From positions 1 through 33,918 of the forward strand of contig CAIMVH010000166.1 of assembly GCA_903844855.1 (NCBI GenBank): a DNA stretch of 33,918 nucleotides. The letters run 5' to 3'. The notes under the pieces were generated by a model. That model did no database searches. It saw only the letters and a list, made by a program, of their open reading frames with translations, and had not been told where the DNA came from. Below are positions 15,136 to 22,231 of the stretch, piece after piece. Source of the DNA: an uncultured Actinomycetes bacterium. GTDB lineage: Bacteria; Actinomycetota; Actinomycetes; Nanopelagicales; Nanopelagicaceae. Numbering within the stretch: position 1 is the stretch's first letter; every line of letters starts with the position of its first letter. The position numbers and the translations under genes were made by a program.

Positions 15136-15633
15136 ATGCCCGCTTGCTGGCAAGATGCCCTCATGGCATCAGAAATTCGTACATACCGCATGGTTCCGCG
15201 AGCGCGTCTTGTGTTCGCACTTGCCGGCCTAGTGATTGCAGTGATCGGCTTCCTTATGGTCGGCATGCTTGGCGTCCTTGTTGGAGTGGTCGTTGGTGGC
15301 GTCCTCTACTTTTGGTCAGCTGCCTGGGGATGTACCTGCACACCTGAGTCATTCATTATCGATTCGGTGGGACACAAAAAGCTTGCATGGTCTGAAATTC
15401 AGGGGGTTGATTATTCGATCTCACGGTTAGCAACTACCGCCACCATCGTGGATCAGCGCGGGAAGGTCTGGATTTTGCGCGCGCCCACCACGAGCGCTTT
15501 TACCCCTGATCCCCTCATGAAAAAGAAGATGACGGAGATAGAGAATTACTGGAAGACGCACCGCGGAGCTTCCTGGACTCCCAATAGAGATATCCAATCC
15601 GCTCTCAAGCCGTGGGCTCGCATTAACGATTAA
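15136..15633 (+). CDS. Membrane protein with bacterial PH-like domain
   Basis: 165 residues. Two adjoining membrane helices (LVFALAGLVIAVIGFLMVGML; GVLVGVVVGGVLYFWSAAW) are followed by a cytoplasmic beta-rich domain (SFIIDSVGHKKLAWSEIQGV, WILRAPTTSAF) typical of the short actinobacterial bPH family. A CTCT cysteine pair directly after helix 2 is unusual. Start 15136 is favoured by the TACTCT 7 nt upstream; an ATG at 15163 is an alternative. It converges with the 54-residue gene, sharing a TTAA at the stops. Function unknown. Confidence 0.72.
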   Translation: MPACWQDALMASEIRTYRMVPRARLVFALAGLVIAVIGFLMVGMLGVLVGVVVGGVLYFWSAAWGCTCTPESFIIDSVGHKKLAWSEIQGVDYSISRLATTATIVDQRGKVWILRAPTTSAFTPDPLMKKKMTEIENYWKTHRGASWTPNRDIQSALKPWARIND

Positions 15634-15794
15634 TCGCGAGTTACCACAAACGCGCTACCTACAAGCAGGACCAAAATTCCAGGGATAAGAGCGCCTTTGG
15701 GGCGACCCACTGCCAAGCGAAGAACATTTCCAGATGACGGCTTAGCTGTATGACTTCGGCGCTCACGGGGGCTATGAAGCGACTTTTTACTCAT
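15630..15794 (-). CDS. 54-residue single-helix membrane peptide (unrecognised)
   Basis: The frame from ATG 15794 reads a basic, Ser/His-rich N-terminus (MSKKSLHSPRERRSHTAK), a short linker, then one hydrophobic helix (GALIPGILVLLVGSAFVV) and TRD-stop. Positive-inside charge bias fits a small membrane protein. Support for expression: TAGGCT at 15806-15801 on the same strand ends exactly 6 nt before the ATG, as at tatB and the LCP gene. The stop codon overlaps that of the PH-like gene. I do not recognise a family. Confidence 0.6.
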   Translation of the reverse strand: MSKKSLHSPRERRSHTAKPSSGNVLRLAVGRPKGALIPGILVLLVGSAFVVTRD

Positions 15795-15800
15795 CTCTTG

Positions 15801-15806
15801 AGCCTA
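15801..15806 (-). promoter_or_regulatory. -10 hexamer for leaderless 54-residue gene
   Basis: TAGGCT on the minus strand, 6 nt before the ATG at 15794. A 12-bp tandem repeat abuts it on the upstream side. Confidence 0.5.
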
Positions 15807-15807
15807 T

Positions 15808-15843
15808 CTGAGGCGGCCACTGAGGCGGCCACTGAGGCGGCGG
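15808..15843. repeat. Three 12-bp tandem units
   Basis: CTGAGGCGGCCA at 15808-15819 and 15820-15831, then CTGAGGCGGCGG at 15832-15843. It occupies the spacer and -35 area of the 54-residue gene's promoter. Confidence 0.85.
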
Positions 15844-15967
15844 TAGACCCAAGCCTGCTATATGCGAAGACTGCACACCCGCAGAGCGGTTACGATTACC
15901 CCATCACACTTGATGAAAGTAGCCACTATTTCGTTCGCCTGATCGATTAACCGCGAGGGGGTCCGCC
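15844..15967. other. Intergenic stretch before the PRC/CBS gene
   Basis: This stretch, with the adjoining repeat, is the longest part of the window without a firm gene. A plus-strand frame stays open through it (15750-15950, ending FVRLID) but has no ribosome site or well-placed -10, so I do not call it. The last part carries GAGGGGG, the ribosome site of the gene at 15968. No riboswitch or terminator was recognised. Confidence 0.4.
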
Positions 15968-17224
15968 ATGAGCACGCTCGGTTCGCGCGTCTACATTGCC
16001 AGGCTCACCGGCACCGCGATCTATGACCCCAATGGCGACCAGGTCGGCAAGGTGCGAGATGTCGTGGCCACCCTTCGCACCGGAAATCAGGCGCCGCGGG
16101 TACTTGGATTGGTCGCCGAAGTACCCCCGCGTCGCCGCATCTTTATTCCGATCACCCGAGTTACCTCGATAGATCCAGGTGCGGTTGTCATCACTGGCTT
16201 GCTCAACATGCGCCGCTTTGAGCAACGTCAAAGCGAAGTACTCGTCACTAGCGAGCTTCTCGATCGTACTGTTACGTTGCTGGAAGATTCATCTGCCGTC
16301 ATCGTTGAAGACGTAGCGATGGAGCAAGGACGCACTCGCGATTGGCTCGTCAGCCACGTACACGTGATGCGAAAGCCAAGCGGCCTTCGTAGGCGAGGCG
16401 CAACTCTCACCGTTGATTGGAACGAAGTCTCTGGACTCACACTCGCTGAGCAAGATCAGGGCGTCGAGAATTTGCTTGCCACCATCTCATCAATGCGGGC
16501 GGCGGACTTAGCTACTTTCTTGCAAGACATCTCACTGAAGCGCAGAGTTGAAATTGCGCGCGGATTAGAAGATGAGCGTCTTGCCGATGTATTGGAAGAA
16601 ATGGGCGAGGAGGATCGCGTTGCCATCTTGGCTGAACTCGAAGGGGAGCGCGCAGCCGACGTCCTCGGAGAGATGGACCCCGATGATGCAGCCGATTTGC
16701 TTCGCGAAGTAGGAACCGAGAAGGCCGAACTCCTCCTTGACCTCATGGAGCCAGAAGATGCGGAGGACGTTCGTCGACTCATGCGCTACGAGGATTACTC
16801 TGCTGGCGGCATGATGACGACCGAGCCCATCGTGCTCACCGCAGATTCAACTGTGGCCGAAGCCTTAGCAACTTTGCGACGCGCAGAAATTTCTCCAGCA
16901 CTCGCATCGCAAGTGTTTGTCTGTCGCCCACCCGTTGAAACCCCCACAGGCCGATTCATTGGAATTGCCCACTTCCAACGGCTACTCCGCGAACCACCGG
17001 CGACCCTCGTGGGTTCAGTCGTCGATACCGACATTGAACCGCTCTCCCCCGAAGCATCTCTCAACGAGGTGACTTCCTACCTGGCGGCCTACAACATGGT
17101 TGCCGTGCCTATCGTGGATGAGCACGATCGTCTCCTAGGCGCCGTCAGCGTCGATGACGTGCTCGATCACTTACTTCCAGAAGATTGGCGCAACAAACCA
17201 CGCACCACGAACGGAGGCGAATAA
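15968..17224 (+). CDS. PRC-barrel / MgtE_N / CBS-pair protein without channel domain
   Basis: 418 residues, no membrane helix. Residues about 5-90 look like a PRC-barrel (VYIARLTGTAIYDPNGDQVGK), a second barrel-like part follows to about 160, 165-270 is an MgtE N-domain with the repeated ADVLEEM, ADVLGEM, ADLLREV superhelix units, and 275-405 are two CBS domains (MMTTEPIVLTADSTVAEAL; VPIVDEHDRLLGAVSVDDVL). Classical MgtE has a five-helix Mg channel after the CBS pair; here it is absent. It may sense Mg or nucleotides and act on a partner such as the DUF1003 membrane protein encoded immediately after it (TAATG overlap). SD GAGGGGG. Confidence 0.85.
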   Translation: MSTLGSRVYIARLTGTAIYDPNGDQVGKVRDVVATLRTGNQAPRVLGLVAEVPPRRRIFIPITRVTSIDPGAVVITGLLNMRRFEQRQSEVLVTSELLDRTVTLLEDSSAVIVEDVAMEQGRTRDWLVSHVHVMRKPSGLRRRGATLTVDWNEVSGLTLAEQDQGVENLLATISSMRAADLATFLQDISLKRRVEIARGLEDERLADVLEEMGEEDRVAILAELEGERAADVLGEMDPDDAADLLREVGTEKAELLLDLMEPEDAEDVRRLMRYEDYSAGGMMTTEPIVLTADSTVAEALATLRRAEISPALASQVFVCRPPVETPTGRFIGIAHFQRLLREPPATLVGSVVDTDIEPLSPEASLNEVTSYLAAYNMVAVPIVDEHDRLLGAVSVDDVLDHLLPEDWRNKPRTTNGGE

Positions 17225-17727
17225 TGGTTCGCTCACAACGGCTCGATCAACCAGCAGAAGTACGTCGTTCCCTTCGACCGGCCTACGATCCCGAAATTTT
17301 TGGCCAGATCTCAGAACGCTTTGCACGCTTCATGGGAACTGCGCGCTTCCTGGTGTACATGACAACTGTGGTGGCATTCTGGGTGCTCTGGAATTCACTT
17401 GCCCCACACAGCGTCCGCTTCGATGAGTTCCCCTTCATCTTCCTCACACTCATTCTTTCCTTGCAGGCGTCGTATGCTGCGCCTTTGATCTTGCTTGCAC
17501 AAAATCGTCAAGCAGATCGCGATCGTATTCAGGGAGCGGAGGATCGTAGCCGTGATGAGCGCAACTTGGCAGATACCGATTACCTCACCCGCGAAGTGGC
17601 TGCGCTTCGCAACGCGCTGGGTGAAGTCGCCACTCGTGACTTCGTGCGAAGTGAACTTCGTGACCTACTTGAAGAGCTGGTAGATGAAATTAAGAAGCGG
17701 GAATCACCGACTGCTGGAAATTCCTAA
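17224..17727 (+). CDS. DUF1003 membrane protein
   Basis: 167 residues. Two membrane helices (FLVYMTTVVAFWVLWNSLA; FPFIFLTLILSLQASYAAPLI) are joined by a short loop, then LAQNRQADRDRIQ leads into a charged coiled-coil-like tail. This is the DUF1003 pattern. The ATG overlaps the stop of the PRC/CBS gene by one base with GGAGG upstream, so the two proteins are probably made together and may form one complex. The last 24 bases overlap mrp on the other strand. Function unknown. Confidence 0.85.
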   Translation: MVRSQRLDQPAEVRRSLRPAYDPEIFGQISERFARFMGTARFLVYMTTVVAFWVLWNSLAPHSVRFDEFPFIFLTLILSLQASYAAPLILLAQNRQADRDRIQGAEDRSRDERNLADTDYLTREVAALRNALGEVATRDFVRSELRDLLEELVDEIKKRESPTAGNS

Positions 17728-18843
17728 ACTCATTCCCACCAATCCTCTTGGCTTGCCGGCGATGTCGCGAGCTGCTTTGACTATTGCCTGCGATGCGGGG
17801 CGATCAGGGTCACTGAGTACCAACGGCAAACTCTTATCCCCGCCCTCGCGGAGTTTCACATCAAAAGGAATCTTTGCCATCAAAGGAACATCAGTACCAG
17901 TGAGCTGAGCGAGTGCGATCGCTGTCGCCTCACCACCTCCAGTACCGAAGAGATCAATGGGATCTCCACAGTGGGGGCACGGGAAAGATGACATATTCTC
18001 AATCACACCGCTGATACGTTGCTTGAGTTGATGGCCAATACGCCCTGCGCGCTCGGCGACCTCGGCAGCTGCAATTTGGGGAGTAGTCACCACAATCAGC
18101 TCAGAGTTTGGAATCATTTGACCCAAGGAAATTGCGAGATCACCCGTTCCAGGGGGCAAATCAAGTAAGAGCACGTCCAAATCTCCCCAATATGCATCTG
18201 CCAGCAACTGTTCGAGCACTCGGTGAAGGAGCGGCCCACGGTAGGCCACCGGATCTTTACGATCTGGCTTGAACATTTCCATCGACACACATTTCACACC
18301 GAATGCTTCAAGTGGAATAAAGGTTTGATCGATCGCTGTGGGGCGTTGGCCCATCAGCCCAAGAATGCGAGGAATGGAGTGACCATAGACGTCAGCATCG
18401 AGGATGCCCACGCGCTGCCCCTGCGCCGCCATCGCTACTGCGAGATTTGCCGTGAGCGATGACTTACCAACTCCACCTTTACCTGAGGCAATACCAATCA
18501 CTTTGGTGAGCGAACCTGGCGCCGCGAATGGAATGAACCGCTCTTCAGCACCGCCTCGTAAGAGAGATTTTACTTTGGCCCGTTGCTCATCATTCATTAC
18601 AGTGAACGTGAGATTGACTTTGGAGATTCCAGCAAGAGGAGCCACCGCTGCAGTAACATCGGCCGTAAGTCGATCCTTCATGGGACATCCGGAAATCGTG
18701 AGACGAATTCCAATAGTTGCCACCCCAGCTTCGTCAACCACCACGCTTTCGACCATGTCTAACTCAGTAAGAGGTCGGCGAAGTTCCGGATCACTCACGC
18801 CGCTGAGGGCGCGTGTGATATCTGCGTATAACTCGTTTGTCAT
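17704..18843 (-). CDS. mrp: Mrp/ApbC P-loop iron-sulfur carrier
   Basis: 379 residues. Residues 1-85 are a DUF59/MIP18 domain (SDPELRRPLTELDMVESV), residues 115-365 a ParA-like P-loop domain with GKGGVGKSS (121-129), LDADVYGHSIPR and LLLDLPPGTGD. The CPHC motif (after NMSSFP) binds the Fe-S cluster passed to apo-proteins. Length and both domains are complete. ATG 18843 has AAAAGG about 6 bases upstream. tatB lies 40 bases upstream on the same strand, as in other Actinobacteria. Confidence 0.95.
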   Translation of the reverse strand: MTNELYADITRALSGVSDPELRRPLTELDMVESVVVDEAGVATIGIRLTISGCPMKDRLTADVTAAVAPLAGISKVNLTFTVMNDEQRAKVKSLLRGGAEERFIPFAAPGSLTKVIGIASGKGGVGKSSLTANLAVAMAAQGQRVGILDADVYGHSIPRILGLMGQRPTAIDQTFIPLEAFGVKCVSMEMFKPDRKDPVAYRGPLLHRVLEQLLADAYWGDLDVLLLDLPPGTGDLAISLGQMIPNSELIVVTTPQIAAAEVAERAGRIGHQLKQRISGVIENMSSFPCPHCGDPIDLFGTGGGEATAIALAQLTGTDVPLMAKIPFDVKLREGGDKSLPLVLSDPDRPASQAIVKAARDIAGKPRGLVGMSLGISSSR

Positions 18844-18883
18844 TGTCGCCTTTTCTCTTTGTTAAAAAACATCCGATTAATCG

Positions 18884-19195
18884 TCAAGGAGTTTCAGGAT
18901 CAAAGTGCGGCTTACTTACTGGCGCAGTCGAATTCGGTGAATCACCAGGGTTAAGAAGCGAATCTACGATTGCGCGCCGGGGAGAGCGAATCTGTCGAGT
19001 CACCTCACCAATGTCACGAATCAAATCTGAGCCTGTTTCATCTTTGATTTGGGCCGTTGTTTGCGAGGTGAATTCACGCACTTTGCGCAAAAAAGATGCC
19101 GCCTCACGCGCCATATGAGGGAGTCGATCTGGACCAAAGAGCAACACGGCAACTACCCCAAGCCCAAAGAGCTCTCCCCCGCCGATATCGAACAT
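18884..19195 (-). CDS. tatB: Sec-independent (Tat) translocase subunit TatB
   Basis: 103 residues. The N-terminus MFDIGGGELFGLGVVAVLLFGPDRLP is the short membrane helix, hinge and FGPxRLP of TatB; an amphipathic helix (MAREAASFLRKVREFT) and a polar tail follow. It receives twin-arginine signal peptides together with TatC at the inner membrane. TAGGCT ends 6 nt before the ATG and no ribosome site is seen. The promoter faces the ornithine-cyclodeaminase homologue. tatA and tatC are not in the window. Confidence 0.92.
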   Translation of the reverse strand: MFDIGGGELFGLGVVAVLLFGPDRLPHMAREAASFLRKVREFTSQTTAQIKDETGSDLIRDIGEVTRQIRSPRRAIVDSLLNPGDSPNSTAPVSKPHFDPETP

Positions 19196-19201
19196 GTGAC
19201 C

Positions 19202-19207
19202 AGCCTA
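19202..19207 (-). promoter_or_regulatory. -10 hexamer for leaderless tatB
   Basis: TAGGCT on the minus strand, 6 nt before the ATG at 19195. Confidence 0.5.
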
Positions 19208-19282
19208 ATCCCGATCGCTAAGGTTAGGGCATCTGAGCGTTGCCTGCTCGACTGGCTGCGCCCGACTCAAGAAGGAGATCTC

Positions 19283-20257
19283 GTGGCTCTGCACTTCCTC
19301 TCAGCAGCTGACGTACACGCGCTCGTGAGCCTTGAGGACGTGTTGCAGACCCAACGAGAGGTCTTTGCTGCCATGTACCGCGGAGAGGCGCTCCTCGCGC
19401 CCCGCGCCCTACTTCCGGGAGATCACGAAAGTGTGGCTTTTGCCTATCTCGCGCGCGCCGGCACAGGGCAACCTGCAGTGGTCAAAATGGGGAGTATCAA
19501 CCCGACCAACGCCGAAATTGGCAAACCTGCAATTCACGCGACCATTTTGGTTTCAGATGAGAAGACCGGTGAATTGCACACCATCATCGACGGTGAATCA
19601 GTAACTCTCATGCGAACCGCAGCCGCCAGCGCTATCGCGGTAGAGACCTTCACCGCAGCCGCGCCGAAAACCATTGCTTTCATAGGAAGCGGACCTCAAA
19701 TTATCTCGCACATGGAGTTTCTCCACGAACTCTTTCCATCGGCAGCATTTCGTACTTTTGCAAGAAATCCAGAACGCGCCCACATTCTCGTAAAATTTGC
19801 GGAGTCACATCTCTTGGAATTCTCGCTCGTCAAAAGTGCACGCGAGGCGGTAGAAGGCGCCGACGTTGTGATTACAGCGACTAATTCCACCACGCCACTT
19901 CTCGAGGCGTCTTGGCTCGCTAAGACTCAGCTCCTTGTAAGCATTGGATCATTTGGTCCTGGGCGATGCGAATACGGTCAAGATGTGGTGCGCGCCGCTG
20001 CTGCCATCGCAGTAGATGATGTAGAAACTTCAATTCGACAGGCTGGCCCACTGGTGGAAGCGATCGCCGAAGGTGCTCTCGACCCCGCAAGCCTGATTAG
20101 TTTTGGAGAGAAGTTAAATGCTGGTTTTCGTCGTACTTCAAGCGATGACTTATGGATCTATAACAGTGTAGGAATTGGCATACAGGATGCCGCACTTGCT
20201 GGCCTACTCATGCAACGAGCCGAGGGTAGCAAGTTCGGACGCACCATCGAGGTGTAA
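19283..20257 (+). CDS. Ornithine cyclodeaminase / mu-crystallin family protein
   Basis: 324 residues. N-terminal part with VKMGSINPTNA and MRTAAASAIAVETF, then a Rossmann motif IAFIGSGPQIISHMEFL, and a DVVITATNSTTPLLEASWL segment, the usual order in the NAD(P)-binding OCD/mu-crystallin family. Members include ornithine cyclodeaminase, alanine dehydrogenase of archaeal type, and ketimine reductases, so the substrate cannot be fixed here. The GTG at 19283 has GGAG 5 bases upstream; upstream codons in the open frame overlap tatB and are discarded. It is inserted, inverted, between tatB and htrA. Confidence 0.85.
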   Translation: MALHFLSAADVHALVSLEDVLQTQREVFAAMYRGEALLAPRALLPGDHESVAFAYLARAGTGQPAVVKMGSINPTNAEIGKPAIHATILVSDEKTGELHTIIDGESVTLMRTAAASAIAVETFTAAAPKTIAFIGSGPQIISHMEFLHELFPSAAFRTFARNPERAHILVKFAESHLLEFSLVKSAREAVEGADVVITATNSTTPLLEASWLAKTQLLVSIGSFGPGRCEYGQDVVRAAAAIAVDDVETSIRQAGPLVEAIAEGALDPASLISFGEKLNAGFRRTSSDDLWIYNSVGIGIQDAALAGLLMQRAEGSKFGRTIEV

Positions 20258-20263
20258 AGCGCC

Positions 20264-21517
20264 TTAATTTGCTGGAGCTGCCACCAAGGTAACGGTGACC
20301 TCAATAGTTTTCTTCGCGCGCATGTAGGAAATCTTTACTTTGTCTCCCGGAGCATGCGAGCGAATTGCCACAATGAGTTCTTCGGCATTTGCCACGTTAC
20401 GTCCGTCGATCGACAAGATGAGATCACCCGAACGTAGACCCGCCTCAGCTGCTGGACCTCTGGTCACCACCGCTCCGGGCACAGTAGAAATACGCGCACC
20501 AGGTCCAGCAAATTGCATATCAAGTGAGACACCCAGGATGGGATGAGATGATTTCCCGGTAGAAATTAATTGCTCAGCGGTGCGCTTGGCTTGATTGATC
20601 GGAATCGCAAAACCTAAACCGATAGAACCGGATTGCCCACGTGATGAACTCATTGAGGCGATTGCCGAATTGATTCCGATAACGGCACCAGTGGCATCTA
20701 CGAGTGGTCCACCCGAATTTCCAGGATTGATAGCAGCATCGGTTTGAATGGCATTAATAAATGAGTTCTGTGAATCAAATCTGCCACCAGCACTCACCGG
20801 TCGATCTTTCGCACTGACTACACCAGTTGTCACCGTACCCGTGAGGCCAAGTGGCGAACCAATTGCAATAACTGAATCGCCCACCACGACCTTATCGCTG
20901 TCGCCAAGCACCAGCGATTTTAGATTGGTTAACTTAACTTTGATGACTGCCAAGTCGTAAGTGGCATCGCGACCAACAATCTCTGCAGAGACGCTCTTAC
21001 CGCCATTAAATTGCACAGTGATACTACCCGTGCTACCTGCGGCATCTTCGACCACATGATTATTAGTGAGAATGTATCCGTCGGAGCGAATAACAAATCC
21101 AGAACCAGTACCGGATCCGGCATTGGATTCGGTGGAAATCGAGACGACCGATGGCAATACGCGCGCAGCAATTCCTGCTATAGAACCTGGTGCACGCTCA
21201 ATCGTAGAAGTGGAAGTAGTTAACGCTCGCCCATCTGATGTATCAGTGAATGGCTCACGAACATCTGAGGTAACGCGATCATCGGAGTATTGAGCCGCAA
21301 AATATCCGACGCCTCCACCGAGTACTCCCGCCACCAAAGCCAAGGCAAGCATGAAGAGAATAGGGAGTTTAGGTCGGGCGGAAGCGAGCGGAGTCGCCGA
21401 CATCGCCGGAGTGAATGCCGCCGGAGTGGATGTCGCCGGAGTGGATGTCGCCGGAGTAGTTGACGTAGGCAGAGGCTGGCTCCACCACGGAACTTCGTCA
21501 CCTGGCACTTGATTCAT
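20264..21517 (-). CDS. htrA: HtrA/DegP-type membrane-anchored serine protease with PDZ domain
   Basis: 417 residues. A Thr/Pro/Ala-rich cytoplasmic N-terminus (15-bp repeat units) precedes one membrane helix (residues 51-75). The trypsin-like domain has the triad H154 (TNNHVVEDA), D188 (YDLAVIKV) and S268 (INPGNSGGP); a C-terminal PDZ domain covers about 320-415. It degrades or refolds damaged envelope proteins. ATG 21517 has AGAGG 5 bases upstream, and TGATAAT (21533-21539) could be its extended -10. In mycobacteria sigE and rseA lie just upstream of htrA; neither is present here. Confidence 0.93.
   Translation of the reverse strand: MNQVPGDEVPWWSQPLPTSTTPATSTPATSTPAAFTPAMSATPLASARPKLPILFMLALALVAGVLGGGVGYFAAQYSDDRVTSDVREPFTDTSDGRALTTSTSTIERAPGSIAGIAARVLPSVVSISTESNAGSGTGSGFVIRSDGYILTNNHVVEDAAGSTGSITVQFNGGKSVSAEIVGRDATYDLAVIKVKLTNLKSLVLGDSDKVVVGDSVIAIGSPLGLTGTVTTGVVSAKDRPVSAGGRFDSQNSFINAIQTDAAINPGNSGGPLVDATGAVIGINSAIASMSSSRGQSGSIGLGFAIPINQAKRTAEQLISTGKSSHPILGVSLDMQFAGPGARISTVPGAVVTRGPAAEAGLRSGDLILSIDGRNVANAEELIVAIRSHAPGDKVKISYMRAKKTIEVTVTLVAAPAN
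21403..21462. repeat. Four 15-bp tandem units in htrA
   Basis: Units like TCGCCGGAGTGGATG at 21403, 21418, 21433 and 21448, with 1-3 changes each. On the coding strand they give pentapeptides such as PATST and PAAFT in the cytoplasmic tail. Confidence 0.85.
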
Positions 21518-21613
21518 CACTCCCTCTTTCGATTATCAAACCGACCTCATTATTACTTACTCCCCTGAGATCTTGCTGAATCAAATGTGAAAACTCTCTG
21601 AGCATCAGGGTGA

Positions 21614-22231
21614 TTAGAGACGGAAGGCCACCAGCACACCGTCGCCTACAGGGATGAGGGTGGTGCGCCAGCGCTGATCATCGCTTCTTAGGTGGCGTCC
21701 GGCCTCACGTATTGCGATGGTCACTTCGTCACGCTGCGCAGGATCAGGAACTTTCCCATCTCCCAAAGCGTTAGAAATAAAGAGGATGCCGCCAGCCCGA
21801 AGAAGGCGATGAGACTCCTCAATAGCAGCCGCAAGATCACGTGCATCAAGGCGCAGGCAAACCATGTCGTAAGCGCCGTCAGTCAACCTACCTAAAAGTT
21901 CAAGTGGATCACCAGAGATCAACCGGATTTGCGAAGTGGGGTACTCCGCAAGAGATTCACGCGCTAGGCGAATGTGCTCAGCTTCCGCATCGATGCTTGT
22001 GAGAACTGCATCTTTATCTAATCCGCGTAGCAACCACAATGCTGTAAGCCCGACGCCAGTGCGCGCTTCCACCACGTTTCTCGCATCAATTAATTCCGCG
22101 AAGAAGGCCGATAGTGCACCCACGGCAGCTGTGGGCTCATTACTTCCCACCTCTACTGCGCGAGCTCGAGCAGCGGTTAAAGAATCGTCTTCACTTCGGA
22201 AATTTTCGATGAACCCATCAACGCTGTTCAT
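21614..22231 (-). CDS. O-methyltransferase, class I SAM-dependent (COMT-like)
   Basis: 205 residues. The SAM motif is altered: NVVEARTGVGLTALWLLRGL takes the place of E-x-G-x-G-x-G; then VLTSIDAEAEHIRLARESL, and YDMVCLRLD where FDFVFIDAD is usual. This suggests a divergent member that may use a different metal site or have reduced activity. Homologues sit next to sigE in mycobacteria. The ATG at 22231 overlaps the pepA stop as ATGA; an ATG five codons earlier is possible. Methyl acceptor unknown. Confidence 0.75.
   Translation of the reverse strand: MNSVDGFIENFRSEDDSLTAARARAVEVGSNEPTAAVGALSAFFAELIDARNVVEARTGVGLTALWLLRGLDKDAVLTSIDAEAEHIRLARESLAEYPTSQIRLISGDPLELLGRLTDGAYDMVCLRLDARDLAAAIEESHRLLRAGGILFISNALGDGKVPDPAQRDEVTIAIREAGRHLRSDDQRWRTTLIPVGDGVLVAFRL

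Larger units (their letters stand above)
15627..15957. repeat. 14-bp near-identical direct repeats bounding a small segment
   Basis: CGATTAATCGCGAG (15627-15640) and CGATTAACCGCGAG (15944-15957) differ at one base; extended to 22 bases the match is 18 of 22. Between them lie the 54-residue gene and the 12-bp repeat. Recombination between the copies would leave the PH-like stop codon 17 bases from the next gene's ATG. Confidence 0.5.

Noticed and set aside
15750-15950. Plus-strand 66-codon open frame with EAAT repeats
   Set aside because: No ribosome site and no TAnnnT at 6-7 nt before any start; it lies across the promoter and coding strand of the better-supported 54-residue gene. Kept only as a note.
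19049-19282. Long N-terminal extension of the ornithine cyclodeaminase homologue
   Set aside because: It overlaps tatB on the other strand; GTG at 19283 has a proper GGAG.
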